A DNA stretch of 64,000 nucleotides from DATKPA01 sp051955985 (GCA_051955985.1 JBQCGD010000101.1:1-64000); one strand, 5' to 3'. Positions 45,201 to 53,901 are shown, counted from the first letter of the stretch. The notes: generated by a model not told the origin, from the sequence alone. Program-made: numbers and translations.

Positions 45201-45368
45201 TGTGATACACATGCCATTTGGTGCCGTGACTCCGGCTTGTCCGATGAAGCAGAAGCAGCTAAGGCTTTTTCTTCGCGGCTTAAGAACGCGAAGGGCCAAG
45301 GCAACGTCACGCCCACTCCTTTCATGCACGAGTCATTTCTCGCACCCTTCCAAATTGTAGGGGTTTAG
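42258..45368 (+). CDS. TPR-CHAT caspase-like protease
   Basis: A 1036-residue protein. Residues 180-560 are helical repeats of TPR type (for example FAAAVDQAKAGISEFQRIG, GEIAAHVSALRLAQELK). Residues 640-1036 are a CHAT domain with the caspase dyad: His in DVIHFSCHGD (about 859) and Cys in LVILNACGTNE (about 900). The start is GTG at 42258, seven bases after AAAGGAG; the frame is open upstream but overlaps the previous gene without a site. CHAT proteases act in several defence systems (for example with type III-E CRISPR effectors) by cleaving a partner on activation. No signal peptide. Confidence 0.88.
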   Translation: MSDVEGGSGLEKILTIMDQIFVGSVRIETPQLQALAFSFPIEALEDRIECNKFAEYLVSSLLSSSFYPSLTASDKVALLALSMSNRATTRFGTDVTLQIDEAIIQYAESHLTALKSWVERHRCARDKRATEKEALLVTLVISASLNRLIPYMQTCDYAQIQRFDRSCNLRNLLPTIPPLTEFSTTLGLVKLMLKLASVYPAFATGCYQEAIQLGLESIESFKELGPRGEELVPDFVGQIRLTLSFLYRLRNDFAAAVDQAKAGISEFQRIGQPAEVVRAWGAMAKTLRAAGDIRGEIAAHVSALRLAQELKLHLVCAMILRWLAAAYLQAGELIQAREAVENSKAICAALPEKQLRQFAARQVDAIGADLLYWTDGWKEFISDQPGVNETGLNHVADRNDRVAKATALKSELASIYWESANSSHDLVLAVEKSRSLGQLYDELEMFIDEALAYQYCARLLRRLNNMQGAKEALLSGVNAWQHFRQRASRRVLSPVALEIESANLYRIANDLVELGCVGEAWQVLQRGKAVFLSDILEVTEAGKDALGAIDSDLRQKLVQHLAPAIESESSPASNDRVNGKNFEETLRKIANRSTRPAASSIDRGQGLKLEEYQSVADTLEKDAVILEYLKLDQRIQVFISFPGSRAPETMSWIIPDKLAEDIYMTTWSWRDLAANSYSNASLRKIVQSMEQPLQIPSMQSVKEARQQLRHIWNFFIGPIWERIAHARRIYLSPHQWLHHVPIHRAMSTEGRHLHNYCEVRYVPSASLAAKLRCAKGTKRSTGVPLRSSVFSVANPERQRSGDNAKSRSLTFSEYEANEVSNRLAAADADSTMLRGAEASLSAVLSAIGGHDVIHFSCHGDTVEGLPVLNHLRLSSDVLMAHDLLCCPDRLRPEALVILNACGTNEASIRRSDETLGLASAFLAKGARNVLATLWPINDLASSVIASRAIQKYVLNGRSIDMALADGLSEVASLSWDDAIGICDTHAIWCRDSGLSDEAEAAKAFSSRLKNAKGQGNVTPTPFMHESFLAPFQIVGV

Positions 45369-45484
45369 ATGGGGTGGTGCGGCACCCAGGTCCAGTATGC
45401 GTTTGCCTGCCTCCGCGATGATGGCGGTTTTTGCGAGCCTGAGGCGATAATTGAGTGGTCTCTATGGTGAGGTACAATCCAGAA

Positions 45485-45862
45485 ATGGGAATAACAGTCT
45501 TTGTTTATCGTGCTGCGCGGGGCAGCGACACCACCAATGGGGGCATCAGTGCGAATCATGACACCCTAACCGTAGTTAACGTTGATGGGCCTTTTGACCC
45601 CACAGATCGCGAACCTCCTGCCTTACTCGTCCAAGGGCCTGGAGTGTTCCCGGATCCGATTCTCGTTCCGGCTGAATACGTTGATGGTGCTTGGGTCGAA
45701 AAGGAATACGCCGGCCATATTGGACCCATGTCCGGCGGAAATTATGCGGGGACATCTGACAGCCGCTGGTGTCAGGCAGTGCGAGAATTAGGTGGGATCG
45801 ATTTGGCGAGAATTCACGACAGATTCGAAACGCCGGAAATTCACGAACTCCTGTCTCGTTAG
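45485..45862 (+). CDS. hypothetical protein after CHAT protease
   Basis: A 125-residue, beta-rich acidic protein (MGITVFVYRAARGSDTTNG, LTVVNVDGPFDPTDREPP, GNYAGTSDSRW). Family unknown. An in-frame ATG at 45464 would add seven residues; neither start has an ideal ribosome site. It is 116 bases downstream of the CHAT gene on the same strand, and might be a substrate or inhibitor of the protease. Confidence 0.5.
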   Translation: MGITVFVYRAARGSDTTNGGISANHDTLTVVNVDGPFDPTDREPPALLVQGPGVFPDPILVPAEYVDGAWVEKEYAGHIGPMSGGNYAGTSDSRWCQAVRELGGIDLARIHDRFETPEIHELLSR

Positions 45863-46134
45863 ACTGCCACCATCCGAAACCCACGAGAGCGGCTGGGATT
45901 TCAAATTATCATGCCACGCGCAAATGACGCACGGCTTCTCCGGTCACTTTCCGGATCGCAGCGGTCGCTACGGCTTTTTCGAGCCACTACCGAAGCCGGC
46001 CGACAAGATGAAGAATTGAGTCCTAAATTCACCGCTCGCACACAGGGCACGCTCCGAGCCGCCATTTCCGCGCGTGCTGAAGCCTCCGTTGGCTAATTTG
46101 TGTGCCACCGTTGATAACGCCCCATTTTTTCCCG
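45863..46134. other. 272-bp gap
   Basis: Two short overlapping frames on the + strand (from 45911 and from about 45792) lack a ribosome site and resemble nothing known. No repeat or hairpin stands out. Confidence 0.3.
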
Positions 46135-46818
46135 TCAAAGTGGCTCGTCAGTCCAATCATTGGACTTGCGTAGCAAGGATCTACCGAACCCGTATCGATC
46201 GGCAAGCTCTGACCGCAGCTTTGCGGGGAATTTCTCCGAAAGCGCTTCCCGGAATCTACTTGGCCCGAGTCTCACGTTATGCGCATGGCAGAAATGAATG
46301 AATTGGTAGAAACGCTCCCAGTCATTTGGGTGTAAGCAACTAGGATTTGCTGACAAACAAAACGCATCGAGCCGCATTTTCGTTACGGCTCCTATCCGAT
46401 AGGGTGGCTTAGCTTTTGGATATTGAAGACGAGCATCGATGTTGAGAGCTCGGCACACAGATACCACCAACGGTCGAAAAAGATCGAACGCTGCTCGAAT
46501 TTGTCGATCTGTGACACCCCTAACCTTGTCGTCCCCATCCCAACGGTCTGCGATGGTCGCAAATATCACCGTCTTGGGAGATGGATCATCGATTAGCTTA
46601 TCGTCCACACAGATTGAAACACGTAGCCCCCTTCCGCCGAAATCAGAACCGATGTATTTGGCAACGACAGCCCGAAAGGGCGCGTGGTTCCTTTCTAAAG
46701 TCCATTTCGATGAACGCGGCAGCTGGGACTCGAGCGTGTCCATAAACTCGATTGGGTTCGGGACATCTAGCTGCGGGTAGGGGAAGTTGACTCGCTTCCT
46801 GATTCTCTTTGCGGACAT
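46135..46818 (-). CDS. hypothetical protein
   Basis: A 227-residue soluble protein, basic at the N-terminus (MSAKRIRKRVNF) and with an alpha/beta middle (GRGLRVSICVDDKLIDDPSPKTVIF). No motif is recognised. It is the only minus-strand gene between the CHAT operon and the Gabija-like genes. Its base composition is like the neighbours, so it is part of the same element. Confidence 0.6.
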   Translation of the reverse strand: MSAKRIRKRVNFPYPQLDVPNPIEFMDTLESQLPRSSKWTLERNHAPFRAVVAKYIGSDFGGRGLRVSICVDDKLIDDPSPKTVIFATIADRWDGDDKVRGVTDRQIRAAFDLFRPLVVSVCRALNIDARLQYPKAKPPYRIGAVTKMRLDAFCLSANPSCLHPNDWERFYQFIHFCHAHNVRLGPSRFREALSEKFPAKLRSELADRYGFGRSLLRKSNDWTDEPL

Positions 46819-47182
46819 CTGTGCTCGTTAAGCGATTAAACATGATCTATATTTTGCGATTATGGGGGGGACTCTACAACGACCGTAGTTGCGGATTCGA
46901 CAGGCCGGAAGCCTGTTGGCTCTGGACGATTGATGCCAAGCCCTTCAAGTCCCGGCCTGTGAGCGTGTGGAGAGCGATCGCATTTAGCGCCGGTTTGCTG
47001 CGAAGTGTAGCGACGCATTTGGAAATCGATACCGAAGTGGTTGAGAGGTAATTTGCCGGATCTAAAAAGAGATTTTCCTTGCAGATGAGTAGAGGCAAGA
47101 GCTAGACTCTCCGCGAGAGCATTTCCATGGAACGGCATCCTATGACGTCTGACCAGCGCGTATTGAGGGGAAGGTTTATCTG
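46819..47182. other. 364-bp gap upstream of the Gabija-like operon
   Basis: No gene is supported. ACAGGCcggaaGCCTGT at about 46899-46915 is a perfect 6-bp hairpin. An 80-codon frame from 46809 has no ribosome site and an unusual composition. The promoter of the nuclease gene must lie here, but no clear boxes were found. Confidence 0.4.
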
Positions 47183-49015
47183 ATGAAGGTAGTGCGGCTT
47201 GATATCAACAATTTCCGTGGAATTAAGGCGGCCACTCTCCATTTCGATGATCATACGTTACTTATTGGGATGAACAACGTTGGGAAGTCCACGATCTGTG
47301 AAGCGTTGGAGCTGGTTCTCGGTCGTGACAGGTTAAAGCGATTCCCTCCGGTGGAGGAATTCGATTTTTACAACGCGCGATATCGGGACGATTCGGTTGA
47401 TCCACCTATAGCGATCCCCATTGAAATCGAGGTGGTCCTTACTGAATTGCCGGAGGAACTCGCAAACAAATGCGCCGAGCACACTGAATTCTGGCATTCG
47501 TCAGAGAAACGGATTCTGGAAAAAGGCGAGATTGATGACGTCGATGATGATGCCGTGTACGAGTGCCTCCGCATTAAGACGGTGGCGAAATACAACCAGG
47601 AAGAAGATGAATTTGAGGCAGAGTCTATCTTTTGTGGAGGGGCGGTAAAGGCGCATGGTGAATGGCGTGAAGTGCCTCGGCATATCCGCTCGCTATTCAG
47701 TTTTTTGTATCTACGAACCCTTCGCACCGGGTCACGGGCTTTGAGCCTGGAGCGGGGATCGCTCTTGGACATCATTTTGCAGCAGCATGAGATTCGCACT
47801 GGGATTTGGGAAAACACCATCAGACAACTGCGTGAGCTCGATCCGCCAATTGACGAAGGGGCCGCCAATCTTATTTCAGTGCTAGACAATATCGAGAAGC
47901 GATTGGCTCAGTATATACCGCTGGGTTCCCAGCAGAGGGCAACACAGTTGTTCGTCTCGCAACTCACGAGAGAGCACTTGCGGAAAACAATTGCGTTCTT
48001 CCTGCGGACGGCGGCGGGTCAGGAACCAGTTCCATTTCAAGAAGCGGGTACTGGGACGTTAAATACCCTTGTGCTCGCACTCCTGTCATTCATTGCGGAA
48101 ATGAAGAAAGACACCGTGATCTTCGCGATGGAAGAACCGGAAATAGCTTTACCGCCGCATACCCAGCGGAGAATTGCAAAGTACCTTCTCGAAAGCACAT
48201 CGCAATGCTTCATGACAACACATTCCCCTTACGTTATAGAACGCTTTGAGCCGGAGCAGATTCAAATCCTGAGGAAAGACAATAGCGGGCTAGTCACGGC
48301 AACCGGACTAACCGTGGGCGCAACGCTCAAGGGAAAAACTTATCGCCGGCATGCCAGGCGGGGCATCGCTGAGGCAATGCTGGGACGCGGTGTAATAATC
48401 GGTGAAGGGCTGACCGAAAAAGATATGATTCTAGCAACAGCTGAAAAAATGGAGGAGGCGAACCCCGACAAATATTATCCCCTAGATCTAGCCGGCGTCA
48501 GCGTGATTTGCGTTGATGGCGACGGATCTCTGGCTGAATTTGGTGAATTCTTCAAGACCCTGCAGATCAAACCATTCGCGTTTTATGACGCAAAGACCAA
48601 GAAGCCGGTCGACGCCGAAAAACTGAAGGCGGCGTTTTTCAATGCGTGCCAAACTAAATACTTGGGAGCCGAAAAGCTTCTTACCGAGGAAATCCCGCCC
48701 GCTCGTTTGTGGCAATTACTTGAAGAAATCAGGGACAATGGTGATCGATCAATACCGGCGGGAAAGATGCCGGCACCGGACATAGTAAAAAAGACCGCGT
48801 TTAGCATCCTCAAGAACGACAAGGGATGTGGATATGCCGGACGTCTCATTGAAATGTGCAAGTTCAAGGAGCTGCCCGCCACAGTTGTAGCGTTTCTGGA
48901 GAGCGTATACACCGAGTTTCCAAAACCTGAACCCGTACCGTCTATCGATGCTGAAGCCGAAGCATCCCCTGGCCCAGAGGATACTGAAGGCGTACCTGGA
49001 GAGGACGAATCGTGA
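47183..49015 (+). CDS. OLD-family ATPase-TOPRIM nuclease (GajA-like)
   Basis: A 610-residue protein. Walker A is GMNNVGKST (29-37) in a RecF/SMC-like N-terminus (VVRLDINNFRGIKAATLHF); Walker B is VIFAMEEPEIAL with the D-loop TTHSPYVIER. The C-terminal TOPRIM has the nicking Glu in VIIGEGLTEKDMIL and the DxD-type VICVDGDGSLAEF. This is the order of class 2 OLD nucleases such as GajA of the Gabija anti-phage system. The helicase gene begins four bases before its stop (GTGA), as in Gabija operons. The Glu/Asp-rich tail (about 590-610) is unusual. Confidence 0.88.
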   Translation: MKVVRLDINNFRGIKAATLHFDDHTLLIGMNNVGKSTICEALELVLGRDRLKRFPPVEEFDFYNARYRDDSVDPPIAIPIEIEVVLTELPEELANKCAEHTEFWHSSEKRILEKGEIDDVDDDAVYECLRIKTVAKYNQEEDEFEAESIFCGGAVKAHGEWREVPRHIRSLFSFLYLRTLRTGSRALSLERGSLLDIILQQHEIRTGIWENTIRQLRELDPPIDEGAANLISVLDNIEKRLAQYIPLGSQQRATQLFVSQLTREHLRKTIAFFLRTAAGQEPVPFQEAGTGTLNTLVLALLSFIAEMKKDTVIFAMEEPEIALPPHTQRRIAKYLLESTSQCFMTTHSPYVIERFEPEQIQILRKDNSGLVTATGLTVGATLKGKTYRRHARRGIAEAMLGRGVIIGEGLTEKDMILATAEKMEEANPDKYYPLDLAGVSVICVDGDGSLAEFGEFFKTLQIKPFAFYDAKTKKPVDAEKLKAAFFNACQTKYLGAEKLLTEEIPPARLWQLLEEIRDNGDRSIPAGKMPAPDIVKKTAFSILKNDKGCGYAGRLIEMCKFKELPATVVAFLESVYTEFPKPEPVPSIDAEAEASPGPEDTEGVPGEDES

Positions 49016-50760
49016 CGCTCAAAATCTGTAAGAAGCGTCAATCCATACTGGACTCCGCTAGACACGGTTTGGTGCTGGGCGGCCCAGGAAGTGGCAAGAC
49101 CACACTCGCGCTCCTGAAGGCGGTAAGGCGAACTGAGAATGGATTGTCATCCGGCCAAGAGATTTTGTTTTTGAGCTTTTCCCGTGCGGCCGTGGCGCGG
49201 ATTACCGAAGCAGCAGGAAAGCAGAACATACCCGAATCAATCAAATCGACAATTTCCATTCAGACATTTCATTCGTTCTTCTGGCAACTCATCAAAGCCC
49301 ACGGGTACCTTTTGGGGGCACCACGCAAGCTATCAATTCTCCTTCCGCACGACGAGAGCGCGCTGTCGGACGGAATGGAATGGGATGATCCAAACTGGAA
49401 GGCATGGCAAGCGACGCGCTGGGAAATGTTCAAATCTTCCGGCCTTGTTTGCTTTGATCTATTCGCGCCGCTCGCCGTCGCTTTGTTAAGGCAGTCCGCG
49501 AAAATTCGTCACCGCATTTCCATGCGTTACCCGTTGATTCTTGTCGATGAGGCGCAAGATACCGGTGACGAGCAATGGGGGTGTGTGCGATTACTCTCCC
49601 AGGAATCGCAAATCGTGTGCTTAGCTGATCCCAATCAGATGATTTATGATTTTTTGCCAGGGGTGGGCTCCGAGAGGATAGCAGGAATCCGCGAGGCGTT
49701 GACTCCGCTCGAAATCGACCTCGAAAGTGAGAACAATCGCAGCCCCAACACGGACATTGCAGCATTTGCCCGCGACATCCTTACGGGGAAGGTTAGAGAA
49801 GGCCCTTACCGCGGTGTTTCATACGTACCATTTCGAGCTGACGCCAAAAGTCGGGATGCCGCGATTCGGAGCAGTGTGGGAATGCTTGCTAAACGTATTT
49901 TAGAAGAGACGAAAAAGAGACCCGAGAGTCTAGCGATTCTCGCTTCGTATTCTCGCGGTGTAGCCATCATCTCAGCGGCCTTGCAGAACGGTGGGCCTAA
50001 GGGTAAGCCTATAGAGCATCGAGTGTTTTTCGACGAAGCATTTTCCTTGCTTTCCAGCCGGGCTATAGCGTTCCTGCTTGAACCCAAGGAAGATTCAAAG
50101 CATGCCGAAGATGTCGCGACTTTGCTTGAACTTGCTGCGTCGGCGTTCCGCTCGAAAGGTACCAAAACTGCACTAGCGCAATCAAAGAAGTACTCGCAGT
50201 ATGCGGTTCAGTGCCGCCAAGGAAAGCTTCCGAAGTATAAGGCTGTAGCAGCAGCCGACACGCTCGTTCAGTCCGCACGCACTCGGAAATTGCTTGGAGA
50301 GCCGCGCCAGGATTGGATCGCCGTGAAGCAAGAACTTCGTAATGCTGGCGATGCGTCGTTCGTTCAAATGGCGGGCGCCCTTGATTACTTGGTCGCGTTC
50401 CGGCGAGGAAATCGAATCGCCATGAATCTATCGGAATTGTGGCTAAAGTACGGTTTTTACCAAGGGGCACGAGACGCACTCAACGATGCACTCACACAAG
50501 AGCAGTTGGTACTGGCATCCGAGCAAACGTTCGGTACGCACGTGATGAACATGCACAAATGTAAAGGAAAGCAGTTTGACGGTGTAGTTCTCTATCGCCA
50601 ACAGTACACTTCGCCGTTCGTTTGGTACGAGGAATCTGCGCCCTTTGCCCGCAGCCGACGACTTCTGCATATGGCCATCGCTCGCGCAAAATCGCACGTG
50701 CTTATTTTGGACGAGGTTGTTTCACAGTGCCCAATTCTTGACCCCTATACCTTGCGATAA
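49012..50760 (+). CDS. UvrD/Rep-like helicase (GajB-like)
   Basis: A 582-residue superfamily 1A helicase. Motif I VLGGPGSGKTTLAL, motif Ia LFLSFSRAAV, QTFHSFFW, motif II LILVDEAQDTGDEQW, motif III LADPNQMIYDF, motif V MHKCKGKQFDGVVLY and motif VI HMAIARAKSHVLI are all intact. Domain 2A is short, as in GajB. GTG start coupled to the upstream nuclease. In Gabija the pair senses phage DNA and nucleotide depletion; the same role is inferred here. No candidate for a third gene is known in the standard system, but a HEPN gene follows. Confidence 0.88.
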   Translation: MTLKICKKRQSILDSARHGLVLGGPGSGKTTLALLKAVRRTENGLSSGQEILFLSFSRAAVARITEAAGKQNIPESIKSTISIQTFHSFFWQLIKAHGYLLGAPRKLSILLPHDESALSDGMEWDDPNWKAWQATRWEMFKSSGLVCFDLFAPLAVALLRQSAKIRHRISMRYPLILVDEAQDTGDEQWGCVRLLSQESQIVCLADPNQMIYDFLPGVGSERIAGIREALTPLEIDLESENNRSPNTDIAAFARDILTGKVREGPYRGVSYVPFRADAKSRDAAIRSSVGMLAKRILEETKKRPESLAILASYSRGVAIISAALQNGGPKGKPIEHRVFFDEAFSLLSSRAIAFLLEPKEDSKHAEDVATLLELAASAFRSKGTKTALAQSKKYSQYAVQCRQGKLPKYKAVAAADTLVQSARTRKLLGEPRQDWIAVKQELRNAGDASFVQMAGALDYLVAFRRGNRIAMNLSELWLKYGFYQGARDALNDALTQEQLVLASEQTFGTHVMNMHKCKGKQFDGVVLYRQQYTSPFVWYEESAPFARSRRLLHMAIARAKSHVLILDEVVSQCPILDPYTLR

Positions 50761-50881
50761 GGCAGCTTTGAAATCATCGCGCAACCGGCTGGGGCCCCCG
50801 TAAATTACTCTAATTGTTCGAGCGTGGGTGGATGAGACCGTTGCGTATGTATGAACGTTGAACGAACAAAGGACGCTTGCC

Positions 50882-51388
50882 ATGGGCTATACGGAGTTTC
50901 CTCGGCGGGATTTGATGACGCGGACGCTAGAGAATTTGGATTTTGTACAAAAGAACAAGGGCGAGCGTGGGCCTTACGAGTTTACGCAGTTGATCAATTC
51001 GTTTTTGATTGCGTTCATCCAAGCCAAGTCGTATTGGATCGCGAAGCTTCCAGAGTTTCCGTTCCCGGCGAAGGGATGGCCGGTGGTAAAGTCAGTCCCT
51101 CAACAAGGGCACGAGAAGTGTGTTCCGACAAACGCTCGCGAACTTGTTGAGCGCATTAGACACTCGCTTTCCCACGGGAATTTCAGCCTATGGACGAGTG
51201 GGGGCCCAAATCCGCAGATTGATGCAGTCGAGCTGTGGAATGTGCCGAAGGAAGGCAGCGCTACGGTGGTGTGGCGATCCGAGAAGATTTCGGTCGGCGA
51301 CTTGGAAATGATTCTGCGGGCATTTGTGACGGAGATGGTGGCAATCGCATCGACCGAAGCGGCGGCTGCTGTCAAAGGAGGAAAGTGA
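50882..51388 (+). CDS. HEPN-domain protein, probable nuclease
   Basis: A 168-residue helical protein. The HEPN ribonuclease motif RxxxxH is seen in VERIRHSLSHGNFSL (Arg93, His98), with the N-terminal helix EFPRRDLMTRTLENLDFV typical of the group. HEPN proteins are common RNA-cleaving toxins in defence loci. The start at 50882 (MGYTEFP) follows AAAGGA. It is 122 bases after the helicase on the same strand, so it may be an accessory of the Gabija-like pair or independent. Confidence 0.72.
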   Translation: MGYTEFPRRDLMTRTLENLDFVQKNKGERGPYEFTQLINSFLIAFIQAKSYWIAKLPEFPFPAKGWPVVKSVPQQGHEKCVPTNARELVERIRHSLSHGNFSLWTSGGPNPQIDAVELWNVPKEGSATVVWRSEKISVGDLEMILRAFVTEMVAIASTEAAAAVKGGK

Positions 51389-51632
51389 TGTGTGATCGAA
51401 GCGCATTTACGTGGCTGCCATGTAGTTACCCGAGAATTGGGGGGCGCCGGCGAACGCCGGTGAAGTTAACGACGGGTTGTTTCAAAGAACCCGTCTCCCC
51501 CTCGACCGTCAGGTCGGTCAATCAAATCGAGGAGATTGATTCGGCCGCCGGAACACTTGGATTCATTGACGTGATCGATCATGGGTGGTAAGATTTTCTT
51601 ACCGTTTGTCTTTGCCTGATATGGAGTAGCAA

Positions 51633-51920
51633 ATGGACATTGAGCGGCTGATGGCAATGCTGGTTGAAGTCTTGAATGAAGTTCAGAGAATGAGCGGCCG
51701 AACCATCGAAGAGATCACCGAAATGGACAAGCCAATTGGGGACCTCATTGGATTCGACAGCCTGAATGGCGTCGAAACTACGGTGCTTCTTGCCGATCGG
51801 TTGCAATGCGACATCCCTGGCGACGTCAACCTGTTCACGTCGAAGGATGGTCGGCGGGCGCTGAGTGTTCGAGAGGTGGCAAGCCGGATCCAGGAACTGC
51901 TTTCTGCTGGTCGGGAGTGA
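51633..51920 (+). CDS. acyl carrier protein-like (phosphopantetheine-binding) protein
   Basis: A 95-residue four-helix protein with the carrier motif IGFDSLNGVE (Ser43 is the expected phosphopantetheine attachment site), then LLADRLQCDIPGDVNLF in place of the ACP helix-III acidic run. It is much like an ACP but has an insertion after the carrier helix. No ketosynthase or PPTase is nearby. First gene of the seven-gene operon; GGAG precedes the ATG. Its substrate is unknown; a carrier for an amino acid or acyl group used to decorate DNA or a nucleotide is one possibility. Confidence 0.75.
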   Translation: MDIERLMAMLVEVLNEVQRMSGRTIEEITEMDKPIGDLIGFDSLNGVETTVLLADRLQCDIPGDVNLFTSKDGRRALSVREVASRIQELLSAGRE

Positions 51921-51925
51921 TCAAA

Positions 51926-52270
51926 ATGGCGGAAACTACTGACAAAATCGCTGCCATCGCATCGCGGATTCGCATGGCTCGAGAACAAGCTGGCCTGTCC
52001 CAGGGGCAGGTAGCGAAATTGCTTGATATTCATCGTCCCACGGTTTCTGAAATCGAAGCGGGGCGCCGCGGTGTCGCTGCGGACGAACTTGTGCGATTCG
52101 CCGAACTCTATTCTGTGAGTCTCAACTGGCTCGCAGGAGCTTCTAACGAAGTCGCGGATCCGGCAAAAGACAGGGTTGAATTGGCGGCCCGAGAATTGGC
52201 CAAGCTGAAGGATCACGATTTGAATCGCGTCTTGGGCTTGCTTAAGTCTCTGCGCCAATCGGGAGAATGA
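51926..52270 (+). CDS. XRE-family transcriptional regulator
   Basis: A 114-residue repressor. The helix-turn-helix reads RIRMAREQAGLSQGQVAKLL and HRPTVSEIEAGRR (about 14-48). A short tail follows with a hydrophobic end that may dimerise. It begins six bases after the ACP-like stop and is followed immediately by an ImmA/IrrE gene, the usual pair in which the protease cleaves the repressor. Confidence 0.92.
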   Translation: MAETTDKIAAIASRIRMAREQAGLSQGQVAKLLDIHRPTVSEIEAGRRGVAADELVRFAELYSVSLNWLAGASNEVADPAKDRVELAARELAKLKDHDLNRVLGLLKSLRQSGE

Positions 52271-52271
52271 A

Positions 52272-53147
52272 GTGCTCGCAAATCGAAGAGAACTGGCGCG
52301 ACAGGCGTTGGCAGCGGCTACGCGAACCCGCATCGCGACAAAGCGCGCACTCTGGGATCCTATATGTGTTTTTGATTTGGCGGAGGAAATGCACGTCGAG
52401 GTTCGTTTTCTCGACATTCCAAGCATGGAGGGGCTTTACAGCAAGCAACCCAGGCCGTTGATTCTTCTGCCGGCGGAACGGCCTGCAAGTCGGCAAGTGT
52501 ATTCTTGCGCACACGAGTTAGGCCACCATGTCGCCGGGCACGGTACCCGCTTTGACGAACTGCGTGAGGAAATGTCCCAAAATGCCAAAGCCTTGGACGA
52601 TTCCGACGAATTTTTAGTCGAGTGCTACGCAGGCTATCTCATGATGCCCAAGATGGCAGTTGAAAGAGCCGTATCCAATCGCGGGTGGTCGGCCCCAAAC
52701 CTCACCCCAAGCCAAGCTTACGAGGTGGCCGGCTTTTTGGGCGTGGGATACACGACGTTAATTAAACACATGCGATGGTCACTTGGACTGATGGATGCAT
52801 CCAAGGCAGACTCGCTACTAAAATTTCAACCCAAAGAGATTCGTCGTGAGTGGCTTGGTGAGGCAACCACCACCAATGTTATTGTTGTGGACACTCGCTG
52901 GACTGGTCGTCCGATCGACATGCATGTTGGCGAACTCTTGGTAGTACCCCAGAGCATTAAATTCGAATCACCGCATCTTCGAGTGGTGCGAGAAAATCCC
53001 CCAAGTGTAATCCTGGAGGCAATCCAGCCAGGCATCGGACGGCTGACGTCGCCGACGAATTCCTGGGCAAATTTTGTTCGTGTTTCTCGTGCAGCGTACG
53101 CTGGACTCGCGAGATATCGCCATCTGGAGGAGGCACCCAATGCGTAG
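52272..53147 (+). CDS. ImmA/IrrE-family metallopeptidase
   Basis: A 291-residue protein with the zinc motif HELGHH at 81-86 (HExxH) in SCAHELGHHVAGH and a second helix with LVECYAGYLMMP that carries the third ligand. C-terminal to this is a domain of about 150 residues. Starts at a GTG one base after the XRE stop. In ICEBs1 and Deinococcus such proteases cleave the adjacent repressor when triggered, so this pair should control the downstream genes. Confidence 0.92.
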   Translation: MLANRRELARQALAAATRTRIATKRALWDPICVFDLAEEMHVEVRFLDIPSMEGLYSKQPRPLILLPAERPASRQVYSCAHELGHHVAGHGTRFDELREEMSQNAKALDDSDEFLVECYAGYLMMPKMAVERAVSNRGWSAPNLTPSQAYEVAGFLGVGYTTLIKHMRWSLGLMDASKADSLLKFQPKEIRREWLGEATTTNVIVVDTRWTGRPIDMHVGELLVVPQSIKFESPHLRVVRENPPSVILEAIQPGIGRLTSPTNSWANFVRVSRAAYAGLARYRHLEEAPNA

Positions 53148-53901
53148 AGCGATCCTTCCCATTGAAAGTGATTGTTTATCCAAGGCGTGGGCCCAAGCGT
53201 TTTTGGAAGCGCTGAACGCGCCACGTGGCGAATTGTCTCGATTGATGGTGACGGTCAAGATTCCCGAGACTGGCGTTCCGTCAGAATTGCCAGCGATCCG
53301 CCAACTGCTCGACGAACAGTTGGAGGCCTGCGAAGAAGCTAGGATTGAAACCGTTGCCGGCACCATTTTCCCCGAGTCCATGTGGAATCCCAAGATGCCG
53401 GGCCGGGCGCTATTTGAACGTTACAACAACGCTTGGAAGCGATTGCAACGCTGTCCGGCCAACAGGAATGGGGTATATTTTCGCCGCTTGACTGCGTTCG
53501 ATGAAGACCCGGTCAAAGGGAACCAGTTGCAACACATCATCGACACCTGGCACAACGGAAATCACCGGCATAGCGCGTTGCAGGCCTCCATCCTCGACCC
53601 GCGACATGACCACACCAATTGCCAGCGAAGAGGATTCCCCTGCCTGCAGCAGGTGTCATTTGATGCCCAAGGCAGCAATGGCGAGGAAGGGCTAGTCATC
53701 ACGGGTTATTACGCGAAGCAACATCTTTTTGAGAAGGCGTATGGCAATTACCTTGGGTTGGCCCGACTTGGTCACTTTATGGCTAAGGCACTGAAGTTAC
53801 GGTTGACAGAAATGACATGTATTGCGAGTGTTGCTGCGTACTCGGAATTGCCGAAGCATAAGTTTCAGAGCATAGCCGAAAAGCTTCGCGAAATACCTTG
53901 A
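53140..53901 (+). CDS. divergent thymidylate synthase-like protein
   Basis: A 253-residue protein that is a remote ThyA relative. The nucleophile Cys is kept (GFPCLQQVSF, Cys168), as is an Asn at the dUMP-discriminating site (YGNYLGLARL, Asn203), and the segment YYAKQHLFEKAYGNYLGL lines up with the YQRS-D-LG-P-N region though the Arg-Ser is lost (Ala-Lys). The N-terminal half is unlike ThyA. It begins eight bases before the end of the protease gene. Possibly a dUMP-modifying enzyme (for example a hydroxymethylase) or a nucleotide-binding subunit. Confidence 0.65.
   Translation: MRRAILPIESDCLSKAWAQAFLEALNAPRGELSRLMVTVKIPETGVPSELPAIRQLLDEQLEACEEARIETVAGTIFPESMWNPKMPGRALFERYNNAWKRLQRCPANRNGVYFRRLTAFDEDPVKGNQLQHIIDTWHNGNHRHSALQASILDPRHDHTNCQRRGFPCLQQVSFDAQGSNGEEGLVITGYYAKQHLFEKAYGNYLGLARLGHFMAKALKLRLTEMTCIASVAAYSELPKHKFQSIAEKLREIP

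Noticed and set aside
46809..47051. 80-codon frame upstream of the Gabija-like operon
   Set aside because: No ribosome site, no match to any family I know; overlaps the start of the opposite gene.
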